DNA of 64,000 nucleotides, taken from positions 744,001-808,000 of the forward strand of contig NW_024104084.1 in assembly GCF_003945595.2 (NCBI RefSeq). The letters are read 5' to 3'. A program made the translations under genes and the position numbers. Source of the DNA: Pipra filicauda (taxonomy: Eukaryota > Chordata > Aves > Passeriformes > Pipridae). This document shows positions 1 through 11,525 of this stretch, one piece after another; the stretch's first letter is position 1; every line of letters starts with the position of its first letter. Under the pieces are notes generated by a model, which was not told the DNA's origin, did not search any database, and was given only the letters and a program-made list of their open reading frames with translations.

Positions 1-554
1 CTTCATCTACTCGTTCTCCCAACTGCTTGATGCTCTCTGGCACTCTCAACCTCACCCATACACCCACACCTGCTTCAGCTGCTGTCCATTGGACAGACTG
101 GTCCACCCATGGTCTGATTCCAGCTTCTGGGCTCAAATCCCCTGTACACAGGCACACAGCATGGGCAGCTCTCCTTCAGGAGAGAGAAAAGAACTTAACA
201 AGAATAAATAAATCGGTTGGTCCTTTTCAGAGATAAGGGGCTACACTGTATATATAAAGACCTTGAAGAGGCGGTCTGTGTGTTCCCAGAGGTTATCAGA
301 GTGCCCTTCTGGCTATCACACAAAGTCGTAACTTGGCTGAGGCTCATACAAGGCTGTGTACAAAATACGAATTATTGATCCTTGAATTTCTAGATGCTGT
401 TTGATGCCCTGGTAATGCTGAGGAATTGGTGTAGATCATCTGCTTGTGTTTGTATGGTTGTTTTACAGCCCTTTTTTAATTTATGTTGGAGTCCCATTCT
501 GCCTTCAGACAAGTATCTCTCTAGGGGTGCATTCTGCCCTAAGTTACGCCACTA
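1..554. other. No recognised feature
   Basis: Only short open frames are present, none with a recognisable domain, splice context or codon pattern. No repeat family was recognised. Confidence 0.55.
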
Positions 555-648
555 ATGAGTTTTGTGGACTTGACAGTGCTAGGTTAAAGCTTTGACCTTA
601 ATGATGATCTTAATGGTCTTTTCCAACCAAAATGATTCTATGATTCTA
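555..648 (+). mobile_element. CR1 LINE 3'-end fragment
   Basis: This is a short, 5'-truncated CR1 non-LTR retrotransposon copy. It reads through the family's 3' UTR: a GTGGACTTGACAGTGCTAGG-like stretch, then a GATGATCTTAATGGTCTTTT block, then TTCCAACC and the terminal ATTCTATGATTCTA repeat that marks the CR1 3' end. No coding part of ORF2 remains. CR1 copies normally integrate 5'-truncated, so a piece of about 95 bp is typical. The left boundary is where similarity to the remembered consensus fades and is approximate. Confidence 0.85.
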
Positions 649-3600
649 AGAAAACAGGACAGATTGAGCTTCAGGCACAAGGCACAGTCAGACAAGTGCA
701 TTGACCAGTAAATTATTTACATGTGACCAGCCATTTTTTAGACTCTAATTCCTCCTTTTTCCTGAACTTTTTCCCTTCCTAAATCACCTAATCTCTAGAT
801 ATCTCATAACAAGTCCAGTGTAATCCCAAAGTACTTTTCCTCTACATTCTATATCGTGTCCCACACATTTGGGCAGAAACTCTCTCTTTGTCTGGAAGTT
901 GATCCCAAGACCTGCTCCTGATGGCTTGTGGTGATGGGTGTCACACCAGTACAGTGGAGCAAAGGCTTTATTTGGACAGCTGGGTGTCAAAGGGGCAGAC
1001 AGAGTGTTGGAAATCCTTGATCTGGGTCCCTGTCTGGCAGTGTACTCCTGTGCTCCTCTGGGCCTGTGGAAATGAATGTTTAATGGATTGATGGACCCTG
1101 TGATGGGCATGGAAGTAACCTGGAAGCGTATCATTTTGGTTCCCCCACCTGCTATGCTCTCTCTGTGCTACTATGTGGGGGCCTGCAAAAGATCTTTTGT
1201 CATATAACCTAAAAATAACTGCTAAACCTAAGCCTCTGTAACTGAAATTGTCCCAGCATTGTGTTTACCTCCAGTTGTGGGTGAGATCTGTTTTTTTTCC
1301 TTCTAATTTTTGAACTCGTACAACAATGTTCATTATGACAACAGGAAACAAAAATACTACGATTTTTTTTCCCCCTCTGAATTACAAGTTGATCTGTTTT
1401 GGAAAAGATTAAATGCATCCATGATTTTGTCAAACTATGGATAAAATCTGGTGATCACAGAACATTCCCTTAACAGTAACCTATCTTCTTCTGGACAGCA
1501 AAGATTTCCCCAATATGGCAAATTCACATACATTTAAAAATGTCAGTCTTTACAGGTTGCATGGAAATAGATTCTTGCTGTCAAATACCTTAATCATTTT
1601 CTTTTTCTGTTGGGCAGGGTCTAGTCTGAACCTGAAATGCATTCTATTTTTTGTTACCTGGACTACAGTGAACTTAGTTTTGGATATGTTATCCAAACAG
1701 GGAAATGGTCTGTCTTCACTGTTTAGTAACTTTCTATTTATTTTAAAACACTGCGGAGAAATAAAAAGTCTCTGGTTGAACTCAGGGTGAGCTAGACCCA
1801 GAACTGGGTGATACACTTTGTCAAACAGAATGGACGGAATAAACCTGAGCCAGCTTTTGAATACCAAGTGGATAGGGAGTTGGAGCTGATAAGGCACGGT
1901 GCCCCTTAGAGTGGATTGGGACCAGGAATGAGGTAGATGAAGATCACTAAAATTTCAGCATGACTGAAGAAAACAAACGATAGGGGATGTGAGCTGTAAA
2001 AAGTTACAACAAGGATGCAGAAGAAACAGAAGACAGGGCCTCTCCAAGAAAAAAAAAAAAACCAAACAAACAAAAACAGAGCCGCAGGGACATGGAGCAT
2101 ACAAATATACTGTCATTTCTACTTTTGTCTGAGTTTCTGCTGGATTCACTGTGAGTCCATTCTTCACATATGTTTTCTTGCCCTCAGCTGTAAACGTCAA
2201 GATGAGACAGTCTGAGACTGTAGGCAAAAGAGAAAACCAACAGGTCGGCAGGGGCCAGAGATATGCTTATGCCATACCTGACAAAGAAGGAAGTTGGCAT
2301 TATTTTTATCAGGGTTTTGGGGTTTTTTTTTCAGCTTAAAAAGTCTGCCTGGATGTCATGAGAAGGCCAAGGGTGAGAATTTCTCTTTAGTTCAAGGCCT
2401 TAAGAATCTCTGGTTCATTTTGTTCAAAATGCTGGATATATCCTGGTGGTTAGACAGGATTGTGAAGCTAAAAAAAAAAAATCCTATCCTTATCTTTTGT
2501 AAAAGGACATAGGGAGTTAAGGCAAGATGCTGACCTGTTTCTGAGATCAGGATTATACCTTGTGTGTGCTGCAAATGAAGATTTGAACTCCTCAGGTGTG
2601 GTCACTAATGGTTTCTATCTCGTTTTCTGGTGCCTGAATTCAGGCCCTGGTGTCTGATATGTAAAGGTGTGTGTTGCGTCAGAACAGTAATAAAGGAGAG
2701 GGGAACTGTGCACTCAGCATGTAAAGTATTACATGAAGAAAAAGTCCTGGTTGAGGGAGTAATTCAGTTCACTCAACTTAATGCACAGAACAACATCCCT
2801 GTACCCTCTCTCATGAACTGTTGAAGAATCTTTTTCTGGAGAGGACTCTCTCCTTCCAGAGGTGAGATGGGCTTGATAGCTCTGTGAGAAAACACTAATG
2901 CTGGAAGCTGGGTGACTGGAGCCCTCTTGCCTGTAGTGTGGATGTGTTACAGGAATAATTCAGGTCACATTACAAGGACCACCAGACTACCCCATAGGGC
3001 TGATAAAACCTCTCTGCTTGGAAGAGGGTTTAAAGACTATGTGCTAGATAACAGCTGGGGTCACAGGCATTGGGATGCATCCACAGTGTGGAGGGCTCTA
3101 CCTGAGCTCGTCAAAGTCTCTTTATAGTCAAGGGAGAGAAGTACTTCTCCTTGGGGGGCAATTCATTTCACTCTAAAACACAGATTTAAAATGGGTCACC
3201 TCTTAAAACACCTCTTTCTTCTCTCTCTTTAGAGGGGAAGCCTGGAGCAGCTAGCTCAGATGTAAACATATACGTGTGGGATCCCTGCAAGGATGTGAGG
3301 TGAATCCTATGGTTGGTAATCAACGGTGGGAAAGCACATACAGGATCATTATGTACAAAATGAGACCTATTCAACCTGAGTGTTGAATGAGGCAGGACAC
3401 CCATGGAGTGAACAACATGTCTTCATGTAATTAAAAGTGGTTTCATAATCAACAGCCACAATGAGAGAAAAGGTAAATAGCACTGGCAACCTTATTTCTG
3501 ATAGTTACTGATGCCTGAGTGCTTGGCTTTATAAATTCCATAAGCAGTCTCTATGTATACATGTATATGTATTTAATAATGCAAATACTTAAAATTTTTG

Positions 3601-6600
3601 TTCAAATTTATCTCTGCATTTGTCATAAGTGAGATCCTTCCATGTAAAGAAGGCTAATTCTATTTTCATCCATACATTTATGACAGTTTCCCCTGACCGA
3701 AGAACTGATCTAGTTTCTGCTTTTTTTAAGTAACAGCAACATATAAAGTGAATCAATATTTCCACAGTTATGCTGATGCACCTCCACTTATAATTGCTGA
3801 CAAGATCCAAAACTAAGTGACAGTCTCATGGTGAATGAGATAATTTTTCTTTTCTGTTTTCCTGAGCTTCTTCTTGCCTATTTGACTTAAAAATAAGTTC
3901 ATACTGAGTGTAGTAAAACCAACTTTCACTTGTATTGGAAAGCTGACTGACTATAAGCAGTGCAACTTCTGAATGGGAGATATTGTAGTTAATACTAGCT
4001 TGAGATGAAGGAAAGAAGACATTTTCTTGCCAAAGGACTAAGAGAGTTGGATACAGTTATGAAACAACTGTTTGGTACATCTGCCTTGATGAGTTTTAGA
4101 AATAAAAAAACTGGAAGTTCTTCAAAGCCCCCAAAACTGAAGGAATGTTATTTAATGCTTCCAAGCAGCCCTAGGCAGAAAGAGATTGGCACTTAAATGT
4201 CTCCCTGCAGGACCCTATGCAATGTATTTTACATGTTGTTTCTCAAAGTCATGAATCTCATGGACCTAGGGACAGACTATTTGGTCCCTGGCTTTCACTT
4301 GACTTCTGCACACAGAGGACTACACGGTACCAATTTACACTACGTGCTGTTGGCTTCATTTAATATAGAGTTGTACTCTGGAATGTGACAGGGAAGAGGC
4401 CTTAGTCTAAAAGAGGGGCACTAACCTACCCTATAGCTACACACTGTGTTTTTACAGTCCAGATCTTAATCTTGTCTCCAGTATTTTTATAAAAAGAGAG
4501 TTACTAATTTCAGCCCAAAGTCCAAAGATTATCATTGCTCAAGGGTGTTCCACAAACAAATTAATGCTAGATATTTCTTTGAAAGCTTCTGGCTGCAGAA
4601 AAATAAAAACACTAGCAGAATTGGGTCATGCCACTGGTAAGAGATGTCCTGACTTTGTATACCTGAACATCTGACAGTAGGTGAGAGATACAGGGAGGAC
4701 TGTCTCTCATGTCTGAGAGGTTGTTCCCATCAAAGGGATAATGATGGGTGGTACTGCTATCAACTCGATTAAAATTCTAAATTAAAGACTAACTCCCATT
4801 GAAGCTCCAGTCTTCCATTTCTAGCCACAAGGCAGTACTAATCATAGAGGACATGGCTGGAGGAATACTTACTCGACTTGGAGGAAGAGGGAATAGTAGC
4901 AGTAATGGTGGCCAGAGGAGTGCTTTGCTTTTCCCGATTTGCACAGAGAAGAGGAAGTCAAATCTTTAAAAATACTTCAAATACATTGTCATCCTTCATG
5001 AACAATGCTCGCAGAAAAATGCAGCAAGATCCTGCTGAAAATGACATATAACATCACCCTGCATTTTCCTGCATGTGAGACAGATCCCTTATAACCTTGC
5101 CTGTCTATGTTGGTTTAATCACTGAAGTATTCCAATGAGTTCAGTCTAGAGAGCTTCCCCATTGAAGAATCTTATGGTTTTGTCTACTGGCATCACATCT
5201 GCTGCAACATGAAATTGCACTCGTCTAAGTATGGCTTTTAAAGGCAATTCACAGTATTGCTCCTGCTCAGAGTCTGTGCTAGTGCTATGTAAGACAAAAA
5301 CTCTCCTAGATCCTTGGTCTAATGCCAATTTACTTCAAACTACCAGTTTATTTCTCACAATTAAATTGTCCATTCAGCAGGTCTTTGCATTGTGCTCTGA
5401 ATAATTTCTCCAAATCCTCTATTATGATTAATTTACTCTGAAAAAAATAAAACACAGAAATAAGGGGGAGGAAAAAAAAGGAGAATACAAAAAACCCCAA
5501 ACCAAACAAAACAAAAAACCCGACCTGTTTTCTTTCTCATAGGCTCCATTCGAAAGTACTCCAATGTACTTTTTTTCACATTCCCCCTCACACCCAACAA
5601 AAACAGGTAACAGGTTTTATTGACTTCGATGTGAAGCTTTAGCACTCTTTAGATTCTCCTGAAAAACTTTCTGCTGTGCTGAAAAAGTGCTGAAAATTAA
5701 TGATGAATTCTACGTTCAGTTTTGTTAAACATGGTCACACCTAGGTCTGTCTTATTCTGTGAAAGAAAGAATTGGAAAACAGGAAGTGTAGAAGCTTTTG
5801 TAAAAGATGCCCTAATAGATCTGTGTTTTGTCATCTGGACTCTTCCTTCTCTGATGAATAGTAGATTATTTAGAGAAAGTAGCAAGAAAAGCTACACTGG
5901 TAAGGCAGGGAAAGAAAAGTTCCCTAACAGCCTTCAGAGTTTAAGTTTAAAAAGGATAGTCTGACCATTTGCTCTCCTTTCCACTTTCATTCTTGCCAGA
6001 GTTGCTGCCGGTGTATATCTATGGTACCTCATTAATGGAAATGAAAAATGACAAGTTTTGATCCCAGTAAGGTCCAGGGGAAAACCATTCATCTAGTTCA
6101 ATTAACTCAGGAATTCAAGTTACACCTTTTGAGTATGAAATCCAAAACTATCCTTTGCTCTGAATATAGCATTCTCAACAAAGCACAGTCTGGATGAGTG
6201 AGGACAGGAGAAAATAAGCTTCATGCTGTCTGTTTTGAATGTGATAGGTTAAATTCTCAGAGATGCTGCACATCTACAGCTCCCTTTGAGGTCTCCATAG
6301 CAAAAAGTTATCCTACTAAATGTCTAGCTTCTTCTAGTTTCCAGGATTTGGATCTTTCGTTCTATTTCAGAGAATCTGTGTTGGTAATGGCAGCTTGCAT
6401 TCTGCTGAAAGGGAGAAAGCTAGTGTTTAAGCCTAGAAGCCTCAATGAGAGATGGTTTTTTTTGACTTGGTGTATGCAAAGTAAGATGTGAGATATGAGG
6501 ATGGGTGTACACATGTACAAATATTATGAAAATGGGATCAGTATACTCTCAGATCCCTTTCATTTTGTCTAATTTTTTGTAGGTTTTTAGCTACATCCGT

Positions 6601-8104
6601 AATATAAAATTATCTTTTTTTTTAAATTCACGCCCCCCCTTCCTCCCACTGGGACATTTAGTGTCAACTGCTGTGTTGGATGCATCTTGGTGTTATGTAT
6701 TTCATTGAAATTCTCTTAGTGTGAATTCTTATTCCCTTATCTAGGATAGAATTTTCCAAGAAGGACTTCTCTGAAGTACTTTTCAGTGATTCACTCTCAC
6801 ATTCTCTATCAGCAGTTTATCCAGTTTCCAGAAATGTTGGGCAGAGAAGTGGAACCACGAAAATTCACTCATGGACAATTTGTTGCTGTTGCTGTTGTTA
6901 TTTTTGCCTAAGATTCTATTAGAGTTAAATTTGCTATGACAGCTGGAGGTCTAATCTTTTGGATATAAACGGCCAGATTTGAATATAACTACTGTAAAGA
7001 GGGAGGCGAAAATACAAATCTGAGGGTTAAATCTCTGATGGTGTATCTTATCTCAGTGGCTGAATGCATCTATAGTAGCTCTGTGAAAATTGTTTCATTT
7101 TCCTTGTTAATCAAAAAACAAACAGACAAAAAACTGTGATGATGGGGAATTGAATGCTGAAATGATTGCCTTATAAAATAATAATAAAAAAGCAAGGGGA
7201 AGAGCTCCCGTGTTCCTATTAAAATCACAGGTTTAAAACAATGCCAGGATTTTTTCAGGGCAGCCACATTTGCAATTCCAGATTTTGCTTGGTATGATGA
7301 TGTGAGAAGCTCACTATTAAATGAAGCTCCCTATTCTTACATTCTGCATGCTTGATTAGAAAGGTCTATCACGGTACCTAAAGCCTCTTCGTAAATATAT
7401 AAAGCATTTTTGCTGATGAAAGTTCAGTAATTATTCAGTTCTTTCCAAGGAAAACTTAAAGCAGAAAATATAGTGTCAGCATCTCACGCTTTTCAAAGAT
7501 TTTGCATGTTCCTTTTTTTTTTTTTAAATAGCCACCCCAGCTCAGCACTGTCATTAAGTGAGATTGGAGGGAAAAAAAAGCAAAATCTTTTTTCTCTCTG
7601 TCCTTTTACTCAACGGTTTGGATAGATCACAGGAGTGACTTACCCTCTCTCTTTATGACAGGACAATGATGGAGGGCTCTTTAAATCCCCCTGCTTCTGG
7701 AAGAAAGCAAGATAGTGAAACAATAAGGTAAATAGAAATTACCTAAGCCAAAATATCAGAAGAGTGAAAAGATATTCCTTTTTATATTACATTTACCAAA
7801 GATCAGGGTAACTGATGGATTGAAATTGCTAGTATATCTTACCATGATACATCAAAGTATTTAGGATGTGTGAGATCATTAAATGTAACTAGTTTTAGTG
7901 AAGTCAATGGAACTATTAAGATAGTCCTGCTAGTTCAGACGGTTGAAAATATGTCCCTCAGTAGTTTGCTAGACTGAGTAATGTATGTTATGATAAATGA
8001 AAGAAAATGTCTAGGGAGAGGAAGATAGATGAGGCATAAATAGCAAATGTAAGAAAAATATAAAATATATACATATCTGAAATTTTTCTGAGCCTGACTC
8101 TTCC
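649..8104. other. Long stretch without a recognised gene or repeat
   Basis: About 7.5 kb of AT-rich sequence holds only scattered homopolymers: A tracts near 2049-2062 and 2471-2481, an A/C-rich patch at 5487-5520, and T tracts near 6617 and 7513-7525. Two short pieces, near 4788-4811 and 7899-7918, resemble a recurrent amniote repeat with an AACTCCCATTGAAGTCAATG-like core, but they are too short to call. No frame exceeds about 116 codons and none resembles a known protein. Confidence 0.5.
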
Positions 8105-8235
8105 TCTGTTTTAGGTAGTCATTTCATTTACCCTGCCTCTCATGTGAAAACAAGGATAATAATTTTCCCATAATTTTACAATCAGGACTTTGTCAGGATA
8201 AAATCTCTTAAAGTCCAGATGCCATATTTATAAGA
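8105..8235 (+). mobile_element. Ancient MIR-like SINE relic
   Basis: The order of motifs follows the MIR core: CCTGACTC, a degenerate CATTTCATTTACCCTGCCTCT stretch (MIR: acttaacctctctgtgcctc), TGTGAAAACAAGGATAATAAT (MIR: tgtaaaatggggataataat), and then a degenerate GTCAGGATAAAATC (MIR: gtgaggattaaatg). The tRNA head is not visible. The match is by eye against a remembered consensus and is heavily diverged, as expected for an amniote-age element. Confidence 0.5.
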
Positions 8236-8499
8236 TACCACATTTCTGTTGTATTTGTGATTTTCTTTTTACCTGACAATATTCTCTTTCATTTTGTTGT
8301 TCTGTTTAAAATGACAGATTCCCAAAATGATCATCATTGTCTCATATATGTTTCTTTTTGATATTTCTTAAGTGTTGCACATTATTTTCATTGTAAAATC
8401 CTTGAAATTGCATCATGTTCCAAATATAATGAATGGCACATTCTGAGTTTCAAAAGTTCTGTTCTTAATGTAGTACTTTAAGTTAGTAATCAGTCTATT

Positions 8500-8850
8500 T
8501 TGAATATACCGTGCCTACAGTACATATGAATATGCTAATCAGCTAAACGTAATAGTTCTCATTTGTATTAATGCAAATTAGGTGGCTGTACTTTCCACCA
8601 AATATTTTCCTCAGTATTTATTAGAGAAATCAAAATCTCTTTCCACCCATAATAAGTTCTAATATTTCATCTTAACACTTTAAAGGGCGTGTTCTATTTT
8701 AGCTTAATCTAATTTCATTGAACAAAATTGCATCTAAAGGCAATATAAAGTTACAATTTGTTCCATGTCAAATAATAAAAATGGCCTTTAAATTTTACAT
8801 GAATTTGACCTTTTGGTTTGTGCATTTCAATTAAACCTCTCTCATAATCC
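8500..8850. promoter_or_regulatory. Candidate conserved non-coding element with POU/homeodomain sites
   Basis: This AT-rich, apparently non-repetitive block contains a near-perfect 18-bp dyad, ATTTGTATTAATGCAAAT, at 8561-8578. It is made of an exact octamer (ATGCAAAT, 8571-8578) facing a one-mismatch octamer across a TAAT core. A second octamer-like site, TATGCTAATC, lies about 30 bp upstream (8531-8540). POU-domain factors bind octamers, often as dimers on paired sites. Function and conservation are inferred from motif content only, and AT-rich DNA yields such motifs by chance. Confidence 0.3.
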
Positions 8851-9682
8851 AAATGGTATAACACACTTCATGTTCATTTGGTCTTGTATAGAGGTATCCA
8901 GCTGTATTCCTGCTGCCTCCTTCCCTGTAGCTATTGGCCTTTCTTAACCCCCAGACTCAACTTACTCCCATGAAGGAAGGTTGAAAGTTCTTCTGCTTAT
9001 TCAAACAAGCCTTGCATGCATCTTGCTCTAACTGGAGTCAGAATTGAAGACATGTGGGATAGGATGTGTTCAGCTTTCCGAAAGGATTAGGGAATGGTGA
9101 ACACTCACAAAAATCTGGTCTTGTTATTTACGAGGTTGCCTGTGGACCCCGAATCAGGAGCTGTTGGTTAACAACTTCAAGTTACCTTACTGAGCCCCAG
9201 GAGAGTCCTAGAGTTGAGATGTAGTCCAAAGAGACAATTTGTAAGAACTATGTAGAGCAACCACCTGTGTCATTCTAAGCACAGCAGCATGCCAGACCAT
9301 GCCAAGGTCTCTTATGATCTTTGCCCATATAAATTTTGTTATTAATGGCAAAAATATTTTTGGTGTTAGTAACTTTCCTTTTTTTTTCATGAGAGAATTA
9401 TAGGAAGGTGCCTTTTTATATCACCCTTCAGAATTATATTAATTTTATGTCAGGATCACACCAGCCATTCTCTTCTGAAGTAGAAAAATAAAAGTAACTT
9501 CACCATCAGTATTCAGAATGTTTCCAGAGTGCTAATGCCCTGCATGATGAAGGGCAAGACCTGAGCTGAAGGTAGCTCTCACCATCCTCAACACACGTGA
9601 AATACAACTTTGATGGGGGGACCATGACTGCTATATCTAACTCTGCACTTTCCAGTCTCTCCCCATCCTCATGTGCGACTTG
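8851..9682. other. No recognised feature
   Basis: This is non-repetitive AT-rich sequence with a T tract near 9379-9387. No coding or RNA gene was seen. Confidence 0.5.
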
Positions 9683-9800
9683 TCTGATAAGGCCAAGACC
9701 AGCTATTATCCAGTGTTTATTCAGTGCCTAATTGCACAGTGGAGCCCCACACCTGATTGGCCCATAGGCACTGTTGTAATTAACATGATTAATAATATAC
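9683..9800 (+). mobile_element. Ancient L3/MIR-type 3' tail relic
   Basis: The stretch follows, in order, the 3' tail shared by very old amniote CR1/L3-type LINEs and their SINEs: TTCAGTGCCTAATTGCACAG (family: cagcgcctagcacaatgggg), a GAGCCCCACACCTGATTGG segment (family: gccccgatcctgattgg), CCCATAGGCACTGTTGTAAT (family: cctctaggcactactgtaat), and an AT-rich TTAACATGATTAATAATA end. The collinear match over about 85 bp is good for so old a family, which is itself suggestive of constraint. The exact family is uncertain. Confidence 0.55.
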
Positions 9801-10629
9801 GTTCTGCAGAGAAACAGCTGAGAGTGGTTTCCAAAGCTGGAAGCCTTGAACTTCTTTTGCAGCTTTAAATGTACTTTTAGACTCAATGGCTTGAAAACAA
9901 CTCATTCAGTGTTCAGCAGAACTAACGAAGCCTGGTTTTCACTGGCTTTGTGTCTCGTGGTTAGACTGTGCCATGTGTCAGGGAAGGTGCAAACCCTGAT
10001 CCTGTGGCTGAGATGTTCAAAAATGCATTTTTCTATGTGATCTCTTTCTAGTCTAATGAGAGTGGGCTCGCACTGCAGCCTGTCTTTAGCGGCCGTGCTC
10101 ACAGAGTGTTTCTCTGCTACTCAGATGCCTCTTTTCTGAAGCTCATAGTAATTTAATATCCTTGACACCTCCAACCCTCAGCTAAATTTGATTGAAATGA
10201 GCTAATCAGTCTGTAAAGTGAGACAGACAGACAAATAGGCAGAGACGTGTGTGCTCTTTGACCATGATAAGCCTCATTTCCTTCAGAAACCAGGGTGAAA
10301 AGAATAAAATCCATGATGCTTTCGGTTTAATTTTGCCTTTTTTTTTTTTTCTTTCCCAGGGCAAACTAAGCCCAGCATTAAAAGCAGAGCAACCCCGATG
10401 TCAGATTTCAAGGAAAAAGAATGGGGTAAGCTATTCTGGGGAGGGGGAGAAAGAAAAGGAGACTTTGTTCCTGGGGTATTTTTTAGGGTTTTTTTCTTTT
10501 TTCTTTGTTTTTTTTTATATAACTGCAGTAGAAATCAAACTCCAGAGCTTTAATGGAAAAAAATCTCACATTTTTTTTCTAGGAAGAAGGAGAAGATGGG
10601 AGAGAGGAGAGGGAAAAAAAAAAAGCTAA

Positions 10630-10880
10630 GCGACTGTCAGATCAGCTCAGGATCTCCATTAGAATGCAGAGTGCTCCAGAGTAATTACAAAACAGCTGTA
10701 ATGGAAAATTGGTAGTCAAACCCATTTTCCACCAACTAGAACGGTGAATGGGCTCCATTATGTTCCTAATTCTCATTAACTTAATTTGCATAGGAAACAA
10801 TGAAGGAATACCTAATGAGTTAGACTCAGCTAGCAGCAGATCGATACCCCTGTGAACAGGGGTTCGACCCATAATTACAG
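10630..10880. promoter_or_regulatory. Candidate conserved non-coding element
   Basis: The block is non-repetitive and carries several homeodomain-type TAAT(T) cores, an exact octamer ATTTGCAT at 10784-10791, and paired GCTGTAAT / GTAATTAC sites near the left end. At its right edge a perfect 6-bp hairpin (CCCCTG-TGAA-CAGGGG, 10847-10862) runs into GGTTCGACCC (10861-10870), which looks like the T-arm and B box of a tRNA. No full cloverleaf could be drawn. Enhancer or transposon-derived origins are both open. Confidence 0.3.
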
Positions 10881-11015
10881 GACATGTGGCAAAGCCAGAA
10901 TGTTTCTCCTCTTACATAGGGGAGATGGAAAGGCTGGCCTCGCTGTTGTTATTTATTTAAAGCCTGGAAATGTGGTGCCTGCAGGGGTGGGAATTTGTTG
11001 CTGTTTGGAGGTGGT

Positions 11016-11031
11016 GGGGAGGGAGGGAGGG
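11016..11031 (+). other. G-quadruplex motif
   Basis: The sequence GGGGAGGGAGGGAGGG gives four G-runs with single-nucleotide loops, the arrangement expected to fold most stably. It lies about 140 bp downstream of the homeodomain/octamer block. Folding and function are not shown. Confidence 0.6.
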
Positions 11032-11371
11032 TTAGTATTTTTTCTTTCTCACTTTGTTCTGAGGCTTTTAGGAAGAAATGTATTATTCCACTTTCTCTGA
11101 TACTTTAAAGAGGCACATTCTTAAAACCTGTTCTTGTGTCCAAAGTTTAATAGCTGGGATGCACTGATGCTGTACACTGAAGATTGCAGCCAGCACACTC
11201 ACTGCATGTGGTCCAGGCCAAATAAAACCTGGATAAATACACATCATGTGTCATCATGCCCCAGACTTTTGAGCCCAGCCAAAAGGCAGAGCCTATTCAC
11301 CTGGGCTCAGCTCTGTGCAAACGCAATCATGCAGTATTAGAGGACCAACAGATGTAAATACCGCTGGCTCA

Positions 11372-11525
11372 GGGTGCGTGTGTGTCTCTTTGCAGTGTAA
11401 TCCGGGGAAGGTCTGTGTTCAATTCCCGTTCTTGGCAGCGTGACTGTATTTGCAGTCTTGGACATGAGCGTTCAGCTCTCTGGCCTTTAACTCCTGCATG
11501 TGGAACAAGGATAGCAAATCCCTGC
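11372..11525 (+). mobile_element. Ancient MIR-like SINE with tRNA-type B box
   Basis: A tRNA-like head is suggested by TGGCTCAGGGTG (A-box-like, near 11365) and GTGTTCAATTCCCG (B-box-like, 11418-11431). The MIR core then follows in order: TTCTTGGCAGCGTGACTGTA, CAGTCTTGGACATGAGCGTT (MIR: tgaccttgggcaagttactt), CTCTCTGGCC, and CATGTGGAACAAGGATAGCAA (MIR: catctgtaaaatggggataataa). The alignment is by eye and diverged, but the collinearity over about 110 bp is persuasive. The L2-type tail is not visible. Confidence 0.55.

Noticed and set aside
10249..10629. 126-codon plus-strand open frame
   Set aside because: Carried by T-, G- and A-rich tracts; Phe/Lys/Glu/Arg low complexity.
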